From contig JAIXPK010000187.1 in NCBI GenBank assembly GCA_027486335.1, positions 1 through 37,254 of the forward strand: DNA of 37,254 bases, written 5' to 3'. A program made the position numbers and the translations under genes. Every line of letters begins with the position of its first letter. The first letter of the stretch is position 1. Below the pieces are notes generated by a model. The model was given only the letters and a program-made list of their open reading frames with translations, was not told the origin of the DNA and searched no databases. Positions 16,663 to 26,634 of this stretch are shown piece by piece. The DNA comes from Verrucomicrobiaceae bacterium. Lineage in GTDB: Bacteria > Verrucomicrobiota > Verrucomicrobiia > Verrucomicrobiales > V1-33.

Positions 16663-17967
16663 TCAGTTGCCGTCCCACCATGTGTTGATGCGGGCGCGGA
16701 GACGGGCAGCGGTTTCGGGTTGGTCGGGCGCGAGGTTTTTGGACTCCGAGGGATCAGCGATGATGTCGAAGAGTTCGACGGGGGCGTCGGGTTCGTTAGG
16801 GCCGGGGATGAGGAGTTTCCAGCGGTCGTCGATGGCCCAGCGCCAGCGGAGACTGGCGGCGGGGCGGTTGAGGTCCATGGAATAGTGAGTGAAGCAGGCA
16901 CCGAAGACACCGTGGCGAGCGGCGAGGGCGGCGGAGTCGCGGAGGTCGAGACCTTGCATGGAGTCGGGTTTGGCGAAGCCGGCGCAGCTGAGGAGCGTGG
17001 GGGCGAGGTCGATGCTGCTGACGGGGACGTCGGGTTGGGCTGGGGCGATGTGATCGGGCCAGCGGATCATGATAGGCGTGCGGAGACCGCCGTCGTAGGG
17101 GGATTGTTTGGAGCGCGGGGCGTAGCGTGGATTGTCAGGGGATTGGATCCAGCCGTTGTCGGCGACGTAGGCGACGATGGTGTTGCGGTCGGTGCCGGAG
17201 GTTTTGAGGATATCCATGAGCTGGCCGATGGATTCGTCGAACCATGCGACCATGGCCCAGTAGCGGGCGATGTGGATGGAGGGGGCTTTGTCGCGATAGA
17301 GGTCGAGGAGCCGTTTCGGGGGCGTGTGAGGGTCGTGCGGCATGAGCGGGGCATACCAGACGAAGAATGGTTTTTTTTCCGAGCGTGCGGTGGCGATGAA
17401 GTCGGTGATGGGCTGCATGGTTTTGCGGCCGATTTCGAGACCTGCGTCGCCGTGGCGGCCGCCGGAGTCGGGGTCACCGAGGGACATGCCGTGGGTGAAG
17501 CCGCCGCGTTTGAAGTTGCCCTGCCACCATTTGCCGGTCTGGAGGGAGAGGTAGCCGTGGGTGCCGAGGATTCTGGGGAGCGAGGGGGCGGCGTCCATGA
17601 ATTGGTTCATGGTTTCGCGGCCGGATTTGAAGAGAGGGTCTTTGACTCTGGGGGTGCCCTGGGGGAGATCTTTGGTGACGGGTGGGTCGTTGGAAGTGAT
17701 GCGGTGCTGGTGGGGGTACTGGCCGGTGAGGATGGTGGCTAGGCTTGGGCAGCAGAGACTGGAGGTGACGTAGCCGCGGCGGAACGTGAGACTCTGGGCG
17801 GCGAGCTGGTCGAGGTTAGGGGTTTTGATGTGAGGGTGGCCCATGAAGCCGTAGTCGGTCCATGCGTGGTCGTCGGAGACGATGAGGACGATGTTAGGCG
17901 ATGGCGGGTCGCCGGCGGAGGCCGCGAGGGTGGAGAAGAGGAGAAGGAGGAGCCAGCGGCGGAGCAT
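16663..17967 (-). CDS. Exported sulfatase-family protein with altered active-site motifs
   Basis: A 434-residue protein with a signal peptide (residues 1-18, cut after ASA). Metal residues Asp32-Asp33 in SDDH and Asp270-Asn271 in VADNG, the lysine in RSKQSP (287) and the His of PLMPHDPH (211) are all present, so the sulfatase fold is clear. Two expected residues are changed. The formylglycine motif C-x-P-S-R reads Cys72-Cys-Pro-Ser-Leu76, and the GKWH motif reads GKWW (145-148). Neighbouring residues are conserved (LATILTGQYPHQH), which points to a divergent subfamily more than to decay, but I cannot verify this. It might be a sulfatase for plant or algal polysaccharide, or a phosphodiesterase-like relative. 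It starts 20 bases after ligA in the same direction and is last in the leftward five-gene run. Confidence 0.85.
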   Translation of the reverse strand: MLRRWLLLLLFSTLAASAGDPPSPNIVLIVSDDHAWTDYGFMGHPHIKTPNLDQLAAQSLTFRRGYVTSSLCCPSLATILTGQYPHQHRITSNDPPVTKDLPQGTPRVKDPLFKSGRETMNQFMDAAPSLPRILGTHGYLSLQTGKWWQGNFKRGGFTHGMSLGDPDSGGRHGDAGLEIGRKTMQPITDFIATARSEKKPFFVWYAPLMPHDPHTPPKRLLDLYRDKAPSIHIARYWAMVAWFDESIGQLMDILKTSGTDRNTIVAYVADNGWIQSPDNPRYAPRSKQSPYDGGLRTPIMIRWPDHIAPAQPDVPVSSIDLAPTLLSCAGFAKPDSMQGLDLRDSAALAARHGVFGACFTHYSMDLNRPAASLRWRWAIDDRWKLLIPGPNEPDAPVELFDIIADPSESKNLAPDQPETAARLRARINTWWDGN

Positions 17968-17987
17968 GGGAGTGGGGCGGTGGAGGT

Positions 17988-20165
<2,178 letters not shown>

Positions 20166-20179
20166 TTAGGTGGTGATGA

Positions 20180-21502
20180 TCAGGCGTGACGGGCGGGGAA
20201 TTTTTCGACGCGGAGGAGGACTGGGGGTTGGCGGACGCAGTCGAGGGCGGCGATGGCGTTGCGAGCGGCGAGCATGCTGCCGTAGGAGGCCTTGTGGAGC
20301 ATGAGCATGAGGTCGGCGCCGTTGGCGGCGGCATCGACTTCCGGCTGGTTCATGGAGAGGATGCCGATGGAGTGGTCGGCGAGGATGGAGGCGATGGCGG
20401 CGATGACGCCGGGGCGGTCGTCGACGTGGAGACGGAGGTAGTAGCTGGAGACCGTGTCGGCGACCGGGAGGGAAGCGCCGTACTGGCCGTGGGGGACGAA
20501 GCCGTTGTTCGTGCCGGCTTCATTGATGAGATTGTCGGCGGCGTCGACGAGGTCGCTGATGACCGAGCTGCTAGTGGCGTCCTGGCCTGCGCCGCTGCCG
20601 TAGAAGAGCGTTTCGCCGACGATGTCGCCGTAGACGGCGACGGCGTTCATAACGCCGTTGATGCTGGCGAGGATGCTGGAGCGCGGGACGAGGGAAGGCT
20701 GGACGCGGACCTCGATGTTTTTGGAGGCGTCGAGGCGGACGACGGCGAGGAGCTTGACGGCGTAGCCCATGGAGCGGGCGAAGGCGAGGTCGCTGCGGGT
20801 GAGGTGGGAGATGCCTTCGACGTGAACCTGATCGGGGCTGACCCACTGGCCGTAACTGAGCCACGCGAGGATGATGGCTTTGTGGCCGGCGTCCCAGCCG
20901 GAGACATCGAGGTAGGGATCGGCTTCTGCGAAGCCGAGTTGCTGGGCTTCGGCGAGGGCGTCTTCGTAGGAGAGCCCGTCGTCGCTCATGCGGGTGAGGA
21001 TGAAGTTCGTGGTGCCGTTGATGATGCCGTAGATGGCCTCGATGTTATTGCCGATGAGGGCTTCGCGGACGGCTTTGATGATGGGGATGCCACCGGCGAC
21101 GGCGGCTTCGAAGTAGAGCGGGACGTTTTCGCGCTCGGCGAGAGCGACGAGTTCGATGCCGCGTTCGGCGAGGAGGGCTTTGTTGCCGGTTACGACGGCT
21201 TTGCGGGCGAGGATGGCGCTTTTGACGAGATCGTAGGCGTCGGTGGTGCCGCCGATGAGTTCGACGATGACGGAGATTTCGGGGTCGTTGACGAGGTCGT
21301 GCCAGTCGGTGGTGAGGAGGGATTCGGGGACGCCTGCGGCGAGGTGTTTATCCTTGTCGCGGATGGCGATTTTGCGGACGTCGAGGCGGACTCCGGAGCG
21401 ACTGGCGACGAGGTCACCGTTGCGGATGAGGTTTTTGTAGACGCCCATGCCGACATTGCCGAGGCCGGCGAGGCCGAAGTGAACCGTGGGGATGGAAGGC
21501 AT
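20180..21502 (-). CDS. hom: Homoserine dehydrogenase with C-terminal ACT domain
   Basis: A 440-residue protein. The NAD(P)-binding turn GLAGLGNVGMGVYK (10-23), the catalytic block GIINGTTNFILTRM, and the substrate-binding GFAEADPYLDVSGWDAGHKA are all classical. The C-terminal 80 residues (LRLHVDDRPGVIAAIASIL) form an ACT domain as in feedback-regulated homoserine dehydrogenases, usually inhibited by threonine. The enzyme reduces aspartate semialdehyde to homoserine for threonine and methionine. It is not linked to thrB, thrC or lysC here but sits 116 bases after nuoG and 26 bases before ligA. Confidence 0.97.
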   Translation of the reverse strand: MPSIPTVHFGLAGLGNVGMGVYKNLIRNGDLVASRSGVRLDVRKIAIRDKDKHLAAGVPESLLTTDWHDLVNDPEISVIVELIGGTTDAYDLVKSAILARKAVVTGNKALLAERGIELVALAERENVPLYFEAAVAGGIPIIKAVREALIGNNIEAIYGIINGTTNFILTRMSDDGLSYEDALAEAQQLGFAEADPYLDVSGWDAGHKAIILAWLSYGQWVSPDQVHVEGISHLTRSDLAFARSMGYAVKLLAVVRLDASKNIEVRVQPSLVPRSSILASINGVMNAVAVYGDIVGETLFYGSGAGQDATSSSVISDLVDAADNLINEAGTNNGFVPHGQYGASLPVADTVSSYYLRLHVDDRPGVIAAIASILADHSIGILSMNQPEVDAAANGADLMLMLHKASYGSMLAARNAIAALDCVRQPPVLLRVEKFPARHA

Positions 21503-21618
21503 AGAGAGTTAGCGGCCTGCGGCGATGTGGGCCGAGGAGGGGGGAGCAGTATTGCGGGGGAAGCGGCGGGCACAAGCGCCGGGTGAGGCGAAGGCGAGCC
21601 GGGGGCGGCTGGGGATGA

Positions 21619-23361
21619 TCAGCCGACGATGATGCCTTTGGCGCGGCGTTCTTTTTCGCGCTCGAGGAGCGGAACGGATTCGGTGGTGGGGACGAGGGGG
21701 ACGCCCTGGTCGCCGATTTTGGCGAGCGAGAGACCGGCGAAGGCAGGGATTTCGGCGGCCATCGATTTGAAGACATCGTCGATGGAGTAGAGCCCGTTCT
21801 GGCCGGAGACGGCGAGGGTGAGGTCGCGGAGGATTTCCCAGTCGTCGCGGGCGTTGCCGGGGGTGGCGACGGCGATGTTGAGGCGCTGGAGTCGACCGGT
21901 GGCGTTGACCATGGAGCCGCGTTTTTCGGCGTAGGCGGCGGAGGGGAGGGCGACGTGGGCGAGTTCCGCGCCGGCATTGAGCATGACGTGGGACTGGAGG
22001 ACGAAGGTGGCCTTGGCGAGGGATTCGGCTGGGAAGCCGGCGCCGGCGAGGAGGTTTTCGCGGAGCGAGATGACCGTGGTGATTTCGCCGGAGGCGAGAC
22101 GGTCGCGGATGCCTGCGAGTTGCTGGCCCGGGGTGCTGGTGAGGATGAGTTTGGCTCCGAGCGTGTTCGGGTTGCGGTCGGCGTGGACGAGGTAGTTGTC
22201 CGGGGTGCCGGAGCGCGGGACGATGTCGATGTTCTGCGCGGGGATTTTGAGGGCGGCGGCGAGACGGCGGGTGAGGAAGAGTTCCTCGTTGGTCATGCGG
22301 CCGCTGGCGACGATGGCGATTTGTGAGGGGGCGGCCTTGGAGAGGGCGGCGGCGGCGGACTGGAGGGCGTCCTGCCATGAGGCGATGCGGTGGGTGCTGC
22401 CGACCTTGATAGTGGGGTCGGTCATGCGGCGTTCGCTATTGACCCAATGGAAGTCGAGACGGCCGGAGTCGCACATCCATGCTGAGTTGACGTCGTCGTT
22501 GAGACGTGGAGTCTGGCGGTGGATGATGTCGTTGCGGGAGCCGATTTCGGTATTGCAGCCGCGGGCGCAGCCTGTGCAGAAGCTGTTGATTTCCTTGAGG
22601 AACCAGACCCGCATGGAGAAGCGGAAGTCAGTGCTGGTGAGGGCTCCGACCGGGCAGATGTCGACGGTATTGAGAGAGTAGTTGTGGGCGAGTTCCTTAC
22701 CTGGGTGAGTGGTGAGGACCGTGTAGCTGCCGCGTTCGGTGAAGCCGAGGACGGGTTCGTCGGCGATTTCTGCGGTGAAGCGGATGCAGCGGCTGCACAT
22801 GATGCAGCGTTCGTCGTCGAGCGTGATGCGTGGGCCAATGCTGACGTTTTTGGGTTTTTTGACCTTGTCTTCGAGGAAGCGGCTTTCGCCGCGGCCGTGT
22901 TCGACGCTGAATTCCTGGAGACGGCATTCACCGGCCTGGTCGCAGATGGGGCAATCGAGCGGGTGGTTGATGAGGAGGAATTCCATGACCCCGCGGCGGC
23001 ATTCTTCGACGAGCTTGCCCTGGGTGCGGATGCCGATGCCTTCGGAGACGGTGTTGGCGCAGGCGATGACGGCGCGCGGGCTCCACATGATTTTGGCGAA
23101 GCCGTGTTCGTCTTTTTCGACGTCGGACTGGCCGGGTGCTGGGCGTGCGGGCATGCCCATTTCGACGAGGCACATGCGGCAGTTGCCGGGGCTACTGAGT
23201 TTGGGGTGGTAGCAGTAGTGGGGGACCTCGACGGAGGCTTGGCGGAGGGCTTCGATCATCCGCATTCCTTTGGGGAACTGCATCCATTGGCCGTTGACCT
23301 GGACATTGACGAGGTCGACTGGGGGTGCGGCAGGGGTAGGGGAAGCTGTGGCAGTGCTCAC
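21619..23361 (-). CDS. nuoG: NADH-quinone oxidoreductase subunit G (NuoG-like)
   Basis: GTG 23361 is used because the conserved protein begins just after it; no ATG lies near. The 580-residue protein carries all cluster motifs of NuoG: [2Fe-2S] Cys50, Cys61, Cys64 and Cys101; His133-x3-Cys137-x2-Cys140-x5-Cys146 (N5 type); Cys186, Cys189, Cys192 and Cys236; and the extra N7 set Cys262, Cys265, Cys269 and Cys297. The molybdopterin-like domain follows but is shorter than in E. coli NuoG (about 900 residues in total). NuoG is the large peripheral-arm subunit of complex I. No other nuo gene is near: a glycosyltransferase lies upstream and hom downstream, so the complex I genes are scattered or a second locus exists. 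A formate-dehydrogenase relative is a less likely alternative because of the N7 set. Confidence 0.9.
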   Translation of the reverse strand: MSTATASPTPAAPPVDLVNVQVNGQWMQFPKGMRMIEALRQASVEVPHYCYHPKLSSPGNCRMCLVEMGMPARPAPGQSDVEKDEHGFAKIMWSPRAVIACANTVSEGIGIRTQGKLVEECRRGVMEFLLINHPLDCPICDQAGECRLQEFSVEHGRGESRFLEDKVKKPKNVSIGPRITLDDERCIMCSRCIRFTAEIADEPVLGFTERGSYTVLTTHPGKELAHNYSLNTVDICPVGALTSTDFRFSMRVWFLKEINSFCTGCARGCNTEIGSRNDIIHRQTPRLNDDVNSAWMCDSGRLDFHWVNSERRMTDPTIKVGSTHRIASWQDALQSAAAALSKAAPSQIAIVASGRMTNEELFLTRRLAAALKIPAQNIDIVPRSGTPDNYLVHADRNPNTLGAKLILTSTPGQQLAGIRDRLASGEITTVISLRENLLAGAGFPAESLAKATFVLQSHVMLNAGAELAHVALPSAAYAEKRGSMVNATGRLQRLNIAVATPGNARDDWEILRDLTLAVSGQNGLYSIDDVFKSMAAEIPAFAGLSLAKIGDQGVPLVPTTESVPLLEREKERRAKGIIVG

Positions 23362-23446
23362 GTGGGAACGTCGGGAGACGGGTTGGTTGACCTTTAAGAA
23401 ACGATGCCTTTGGGGATGGGAGCGGCAAGGGTATTTGTGAAAAATT

Positions 23447-24538
23447 TCACAAGCGGGAGGTGGGGATCCACTGGAGCCATGAGTGGAGGTGGGCCTGCCA
23501 TGTAAGCGGGAGCATGGAGGCGCGGGCGGCGTGGCCGATGGCGGGGAGGTCGGAGGCGAGGGCGGATTCGATGAGAGTGGCGAGATCGGAGGGTGAGTGG
23601 CTGTTGTCGAGCCGCCAGCCGTTGGTGGTGTGGTTGATGAATTCGGAGGCACCGTCGTCGGCGGAGATGATGCCGGGGAGTGCGGAGGCCATGCTTTGGA
23701 GGACGGTATTGGCGCAGGCGTCGTAGTGGGAGGGGTGGACGAAGAGGTCGGCGGCGGCGTACCACGGGCGGAGGTCGGTGACGTTCCCTGCCTCGATGAT
23801 GCGGTGGGAGAGGCCTGCGGCGGCGATGCGGGAGCGCCATGGGGCGAGCGGTTTGCCGGCGACGGCGAGCGTGACGTCCTTGCGGGGGAGACGGGCGAGG
23901 GCGTCGAGGAGGACGCCGAGGCCTTTGCGGCGGTGGTCGAGGGAGACGAAGAGGAGGAGTGGGCCGGAGGCGGGGAGATTGAGGGCGGCGCGGGCGGCGG
24001 CGCGGTTGTCTGGCGGGTGCCAGAAGGTGGTGTCGACGGCGGTGTGGATGACGCGGATGGAGTCGTGGGGGACCTTGTAGAACGAGTGGAGTTCGGCGGC
24101 GACCTTGGAGGCATTGACGACGAAGCGCTGGGTGAGGCCGCTGGTGTAGAGCTGGCGTTCGAGGGCGAGTTCGGTCTGGTTTTTGGGACGCCAGCGTTTC
24201 CACCATGGGAGGTCTGAGGAGAAGCGGGCGTGGCAGCCGCCGCCGGCGCGGTGGACGTGCTGCTGGTAGGTGCGGCCGAAGCCGAGGACGGCGTCGACGT
24301 CCCATGAGGGGACGAAGGCGGCGGACTGGGAGGCGAAGCGGCGGAGCGTGCGGTTTTTAGTCAGGGCGGCGGGGAAGAGACGGACGGAGGAAGCGAGGTG
24401 GCGGAAGTTGTCGTCGCAGTGGACCCCGGCGAGGTGGAGCGAGTGGCCGGCGGCGGCGAGTTCTCCGCAGAATTTGAGGAGATAGCCTTCTAGCCCGCCG
24501 CGGCGGAGGAACTGGTGGTAGAGGATGCCTAGCTTCAC
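23447..24538 (-). CDS. GT4-family glycosyltransferase (WaaG/RfaG-like)
   Basis: A 363-residue GT-B glycosyltransferase. The N-terminal half opens with ILYHQFLRRGGLEGY, the glycine-rich acceptor loop. The C-terminal half has LLFVSLDHRRKGLGVLLDAL and FVHPSHYDACANTVLQSMASALP, where the acidic residue near DACANTVLQSM is the nucleotide-sugar contact of GT4 enzymes. The sequence resembles WaaG, which adds glucose to the inner heptose of the lipopolysaccharide core; donor and acceptor cannot be determined. ATG 24538 is the only sensible start. It is the first gene of the leftward five-gene run, 85 bases before nuoG. Confidence 0.88.
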   Translation of the reverse strand: MKLGILYHQFLRRGGLEGYLLKFCGELAAAGHSLHLAGVHCDDNFRHLASSVRLFPAALTKNRTLRRFASQSAAFVPSWDVDAVLGFGRTYQQHVHRAGGGCHARFSSDLPWWKRWRPKNQTELALERQLYTSGLTQRFVVNASKVAAELHSFYKVPHDSIRVIHTAVDTTFWHPPDNRAAARAALNLPASGPLLLFVSLDHRRKGLGVLLDALARLPRKDVTLAVAGKPLAPWRSRIAAAGLSHRIIEAGNVTDLRPWYAAADLFVHPSHYDACANTVLQSMASALPGIISADDGASEFINHTTNGWRLDNSHSPSDLATLIESALASDLPAIGHAARASMLPLTWQAHLHSWLQWIPTSRL

Positions 24539-24841
24539 TGGCGAGGGTGGGTCGTCCGCGGGATACTATTTGTCAGGAGGAACGAGCGCAGGCTGTGTTT
24601 GAAAAAGGTGGAGGGGAAGGGACAAGGCCGGGACGGCCTTGCTACGGGGGGCTTGTGGGGAGACAAGGCCGGGACGGCCTTGCTACGGGGGGCTTGTGGG
24701 GAGACAAGGCCGGGACGGCCTTGCTACGGTGGGCTTGTGGGGTGCTGCCGTCCGCCGGGTGGGCCCTTGGGTCGTCAGGAGACGGCGAGGGAGGGGCGGT
24801 GGACGACAGCACCGGGAGCGGGCCGTCAGGCGGAGGGGTGG
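24539..24841. other. Gene-free spacer with tandem repeats, glycosyltransferase promoter side
   Basis: Around 300 bases between the glycosyltransferase start and the DUF1080 stop. I see no gene. It holds the three 41-base repeats listed separately and a G-rich stretch. The glycosyltransferase promoter should lie in its left part, but I find no convincing -35/-10 pair on the - strand. Confidence 0.6.
24621..24743 (+). repeat. Three tandem 41-bp repeats with an internal hairpin
   Basis: Copies start at 24621, 24662 and 24703. Each carries AAGGCC-GGGAC-GGCCTT, a perfect 6-base-pair stem, then GCTACGG and a G-rich GGGCTTGTGGGG tail. The first two copies are identical over the unit and the third differs by at least one base (GGTGGG for GGGGGG). 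The copies touch each other with no unique spacers, so this is a minisatellite-like array and not a CRISPR. The hairpin resembles repeat elements I recall from Planctomycetes and Verrucomicrobia intergenic DNA. Tandem copies with a stem could be slippage products. Confidence 0.9.
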
Positions 24842-26011
24842 TTATTCATCCCAGCCGAGGTCGGTGATGAGTTTTTTGAGGGGCGCGTTGAGAACGAACG
24901 AGTCCGGGAGCATTTTGAAGCGGACGAGGTACTGGACCGCTTTGTTGACCTGGAGGACCTCGCCTTTTTTGTCGGCGAGTTTGTCAGGGGCGAGGTCTTT
25001 GAAGGAGGCGTGCCATGCGGTGGCGAGATCGGTGACCTTGGTGATGGTGGCGGGGTCGGCGTCGTAGGTGAGGGACTCCATGAAGTGGAGGAGTTGTTCC
25101 TTGCCCTGCTGTTTGGCGGCGGCGTCGCGGATGGAGGTGGCGATCTGCTTGCGTTTGGCGGCGGTGGCTTCCGGGCTCATGGTGCTAGTGTCACCGCCTT
25201 CAGAGGCGCGTTTGGGGAGCGGACGGTACCAGATGTTGCGGTAGCGGACCGGGTTGCCATGGTCCTGGAGTTTGAGAGGGCCTTTTTCAGGGAACGGATG
25301 GGGTTTCGAGCGACCCATGTGGCCGCCGCCGCCTTCGAGGGCGGTGTGATCCTGGACGAGGACCCCGTTGAGGAAGACGGTGAGGTAGCCGGTTTCGATT
25401 TCCTTGCCGTCTTTGAAGACCGGGCGGCGGAAGATGATGTCGTAGATCTGCCATTGGCCGGGTGCGACGAGCGGGTTGGCCATGGGCGGGTTGATGCCGT
25501 AGACCGAGCCGGCGAAGCCGTCGGCGTAGGTGGGGTTGTTGAAGTTGTCGAGGACCTGGACTTCGACCTGGCCCATGAGGAAGACCCCGCTGTTGCCGCG
25601 GCCCTGGCTGGAGCCTTCGGGTTTGGCAGGAGCGGACCATTCGAGGTGGAGCTGGCAGTCGCCGAATTCCTCGCGGGTTTTGGTGTAGCCTGCGCCGGGG
25701 ACGCACTGGAGCGTGCCGTCCTTGACGATCCACTTGGTGGGTTCTAGCGGGTTTTTATCGGCGGCCCATTTTTCGACGGAGGCTGGGGAGCCGTCGAAGA
25801 GGATGATGGCGTCCGACGGAGGTTTGCCTGGTTGTTCCTGAGTGCTGAAGGAGCCGGGTTCGACGCGCGCGGGCTGGGCGCGGTTCATGTCATGGATGGT
25901 CCATGGGTGGGTGGCGTCGGGTGGGTCGCCGTAGAAGGCGCCGTCGGCGAAGACGGAGGGGGAAGCGGCGGCGAGAGCGGCGAGGGAGACCGGGAGGAAT
26001 TTGGAACGCAT
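24842..26011 (-). CDS. Exported DUF1080 (3-keto-disaccharide hydrolase-like) protein
   Basis: A 389-residue protein with a signal peptide (residues 1-22, cut after VFA). From about residue 68 the DUF1080 jelly-roll begins: IILFDGSPASVEKW, KWIVKDGTLQCV, GNSGVFLMGQVEVQVLDNF, and a terminal GNPVRYRNIWYRPL, all family hallmarks. The family is a concanavalin-like hydrolase or lyase fold described for 3-keto-glycosides and abundant in Planctomycetes and Verrucomicrobia. A helical C-terminal extension of about 120 residues follows (from residue 268), which I do not recognise. The first 65 mature residues are also outside the domain. It lies 63 bases after the exonuclease gene and is the last gene in that leftward group. 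A polysaccharide-degrading role is inferred. Confidence 0.88.
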   Translation of the reverse strand: MRSKFLPVSLAALAAASPSVFADGAFYGDPPDATHPWTIHDMNRAQPARVEPGSFSTQEQPGKPPSDAIILFDGSPASVEKWAADKNPLEPTKWIVKDGTLQCVPGAGYTKTREEFGDCQLHLEWSAPAKPEGSSQGRGNSGVFLMGQVEVQVLDNFNNPTYADGFAGSVYGINPPMANPLVAPGQWQIYDIIFRRPVFKDGKEIETGYLTVFLNGVLVQDHTALEGGGGHMGRSKPHPFPEKGPLKLQDHGNPVRYRNIWYRPLPKRASEGGDTSTMSPEATAAKRKQIATSIRDAAAKQQGKEQLLHFMESLTYDADPATITKVTDLATAWHASFKDLAPDKLADKKGEVLQVNKAVQYLVRFKMLPDSFVLNAPLKKLITDLGWDE

Positions 26012-26074
26012 CCCGCGGCTTTAGAGCGTGGGCGGGGCGGCCGCAAGGCGTTCGGTGACGGTGAAATGCGGAGA

Positions 26075-26626
26075 TTACTGCCAGTCGGGCCAATCGACTT
26101 CGACGGTCTGGTCGCGGCCGTAGCGGTCGCGGAAGCGGACGTAGCCGTTACGGACGCCGAATTCGTGGACGAGCTTGGTGACCTTGACGTCGAAGCAGCA
26201 GTACTCGGCGATTTTCATGATTTTGCCTTCGCGCCACCAGCGGATGGCGTCGAGCCCGTCGGCTGTTTTGCCGGTGCCGAGGGAAGCGGTGGCGATGTCG
26301 TCGAGTTTGATGCGGTGGCCGAGTTTTTTCTCGATATCGAGGAGGAGGTCGAGACTGGTCATCTGGCTTTCGACGTCCCACATGGAGTAGCCCTGGAGGA
26401 CGCGGTAGTCGAATTCGACGTGGTTGAAGCCGATGACGAGGTCGGCGCGGGCCATGTCGGCGATGAGTTGGTCGACCTTGTCTTCCGGGTAGATGGTGTA
26501 GGAGGAGGTGGCGGTGCTGTAGAGCACGCCGACGGACATGCCCATTTTGTCCTTGTGGTCCCAGCCGCCGACGTCGCCGGCGGAGCGTTGGGTTTCGAGG
26601 TCGAAGTAGAGGAAGTGCTTCGGCAT
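26075..26626 (-). CDS. DEDD-type 3'-5' exonuclease domain protein
   Basis: ATG 26626 starts a 183-residue protein; the frame is open further upstream but only as a shadow of the next gene. Asp9 and Glu11 in LYFDLET give ExoI, FNHVEFD (Asn, Asp) gives ExoII, and AEYCCFDVKV gives the Y-x3-D ExoIII motif, so all four acidic residues of a DEDDy RNase H-fold nuclease are present. It is shorter than a DNA polymerase proofreading domain with its neighbours and stands alone, as in YprB-like or helicase-associated exonucleases. Probable role: trimming DNA or RNA 3' ends; target unknown. It starts 8 bases after the unknown secreted-protein gene, so the pair forms an operon. Confidence 0.72.
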   Translation of the reverse strand: MPKHFLYFDLETQRSAGDVGGWDHKDKMGMSVGVLYSTATSSYTIYPEDKVDQLIADMARADLVIGFNHVEFDYRVLQGYSMWDVESQMTSLDLLLDIEKKLGHRIKLDDIATASLGTGKTADGLDAIRWWREGKIMKIAEYCCFDVKVTKLVHEFGVRNGYVRFRDRYGRDQTVEVDWPDWQ

Positions 26627-26634
26627 GGTTTGGG

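Noticed and set aside
22519-23397. + strand acidic frame opposite nuoG
   Set aside because: Asp/Glu/Ala/Val-rich mirror of nuoG with no motif of its own.
24621-24743. CRISPR array
   Set aside because: Only three units, each 41 bases and directly adjacent with no unique spacers; no cas genes in the window.
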